DNA of 42,243 bases from CAYVQF01 sp964454015. GTDB taxonomy: Bacteria > Myxococcota_A > Bradymonadia > UBA4248. This document shows, piece after piece, positions 41,782 through 42,243 of this stretch. Both the position numbers and the translations under genes were made by a program. The stretch lies in NCBI GenBank assembly GCA_964454015.1, contig CAYVQF010000053.1, positions 1 to 42,243 on the forward strand. The letters run 5' to 3'. The number at the start of each line of letters is the position of its first letter. Within the stretch, counting starts at the first letter, position 1. Below the pieces are notes generated by a model. It made no database searches. It saw only the letters and a program-made list of their open reading frames with translations, and was not told the origin of the DNA.

Positions 41782-41802
41782 CTTCCTCCCACAAGGAGGA
41801 AG
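41782..41802 (+). promoter_or_regulatory. Hairpin masking a strong Shine-Dalgarno sequence
   Basis: CTTCCTCC (41782-41789) pairs with GGAGGAAG (41795-41802) around CACAA. The right arm is an ideal ribosome-binding site placed just before ATG 41804. No T-run follows, so it is not a normal terminator; it could be a translational switch or an mRNA end-stabiliser. Confidence 0.45.
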
Positions 41803-41803
41803 A

Positions 41804-42118
41804 ATGACTCACACCGATGCCTTATTTCAATGTATCTCACATTCTGCACCACCAAACCTACACACAGCCCAGACGGACTGTCCAAACCTAACCCTCAAGA
41901 TAAAACATTTTCGTGTATGTTCGACCACTTGCGCGACAACTCGGAAGACATGGACAGACTTTGTCTCTTCCATTGTTGCAATAGCAAATTCCCCCGACCA
42001 AAGAATCTGCGCCCGGCCTCTCTCAACCCGCCATCAACCTTCGAGAATTCGCTTCAGAACGGGCAAAGGTCTCGACTCGTCGTTCCACACCCACGAGACC
42101 CCGCAGCAGCAATCGTGA
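41804..42118 (+). CDS. Doubtful small ORF behind the masked ribosome-binding site
   Basis: 104 codons from ATG 41804. In favour: an ideal AGGAGGA ribosome-binding sequence 3-4 bases upstream. Against: codon use unlike the neighbours (ATA, TTA, CTA and AGA codons), no signal peptide, helix or known motif, and no third-position GC bias. Several Cys and His are scattered. If real it would be an accessory gene after the rsb-like operon. Confidence 0.2.
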   Translation: MTHTDALFQCISHSAPPNLHTAQTDCPNLTLKIKHFRVCSTTCATTRKTWTDFVSSIVAIANSPDQRICARPLSTRHQPSRIRFRTGKGLDSSFHTHETPQQQS

Positions 42119-42243
42119 CACCTACACCCAGACAAAAAAGACATCAGCCCCGTGTGAGCTGGCGCTCTGTCACTAAGCGCGCACAATAACCCTGATCCAC
42201 GGTCAAGAAAAGAAAAAACCCCGTTGTTCCCGGAGAACCAAGA

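Larger units (their letters stand above)
41748..42243. other. Terminal ~500 bp without a confident gene
   Basis: Less GC-rich than the rest. Contains a hairpin over a strong ribosome-binding sequence at 41782-41806 and a doubtful 104-codon frame behind it. At the far right, minus-strand CGGGG followed by TTTTTT (around 42215-42226) may be the right arm of a terminator whose left arm lies outside the window. Confidence 0.6.

Overview
The window is high-GC DNA with tightly packed genes, many ATGA start/stop overlaps and long antisense shadow frames. The gene set suggests a Gram-negative predatory or social delta-type bacterium (Myxococcota / Bradymonadota-like). Evidence includes Ser/Thr kinases and PEGA proteins, FHA-DUF4388 and HD-GYP-type signalling proteins, many lipoproteins, outer-membrane beta-barrels, a TonB-box-free TonB/TonB-receptor fusion, and a Cys-rich lipoprotein on an acidic Thr/Pro repeat stalk. 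This placement is inferred from gene content only. A run of exactly 100 Ns (21459-21558) marks an assembly gap inside a 24-bp tandem repeat.

Layout. (1) 1-1446, minus: groES-groEL; groEL runs off the left edge. (2) 1763-4736, plus: a two-module HD/HD-GYP-like protein, a Pro-rich membrane protein and an FHA-DUF4388 protein. (3) 14494-4806, minus: one long run alaS - ACP::rpiB fusion - ribD - ribE - ribBX - ribH - nusB (with a second, diverged NusB-like domain) - lipoprotein - PEGA protein. This is the common riboflavin/nusB operon with two unusual fusions. (4) 14788-19627: a HEAT-like lipoprotein facing a pseudokinase-kinase-PEGA receptor, then divergent folB closed by a strong bidirectional terminator. 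(5) 19720-21688, minus: the Cys-rich stalked lipoprotein. (6) 22280-30981: asd, overlapped by an FN3/CFI-box/beta-barrel fusion; a small membrane protein; a beta-barrel protein; a TonB-C/TonB-dependent receptor fusion; and its coupled lipoprotein. (7) tRNA-Ala(GGC) with terminator, a TPR lipoprotein and a TatD-type hydrolase. (8) 39194 or higher down to 32999, minus: an RsbT-like ATPase, an RsbX-like phosphatase, a radical SAM/SPASM enzyme, a coupled lipoprotein, truA, a secreted protein and priA. (9) 40154-41747, plus: RsbS-like STAS protein, RsbT-like kinase and a third small ATPase. The last ~500 bp hold no confident gene.

The most interesting candidates are: the Rsb partner-switching cassette (one RsbS, one RsbX, three GHKL ATPases, no RsbR and no sigma factor here) placed next to a radical SAM/lipoprotein pair; the ACP-RpiB fusion; the tandem NusB; and the fusion that carries a signal-peptide-like stretch in its middle. 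None of these was checked against a database. Function calls rest on motifs readable in the translation.
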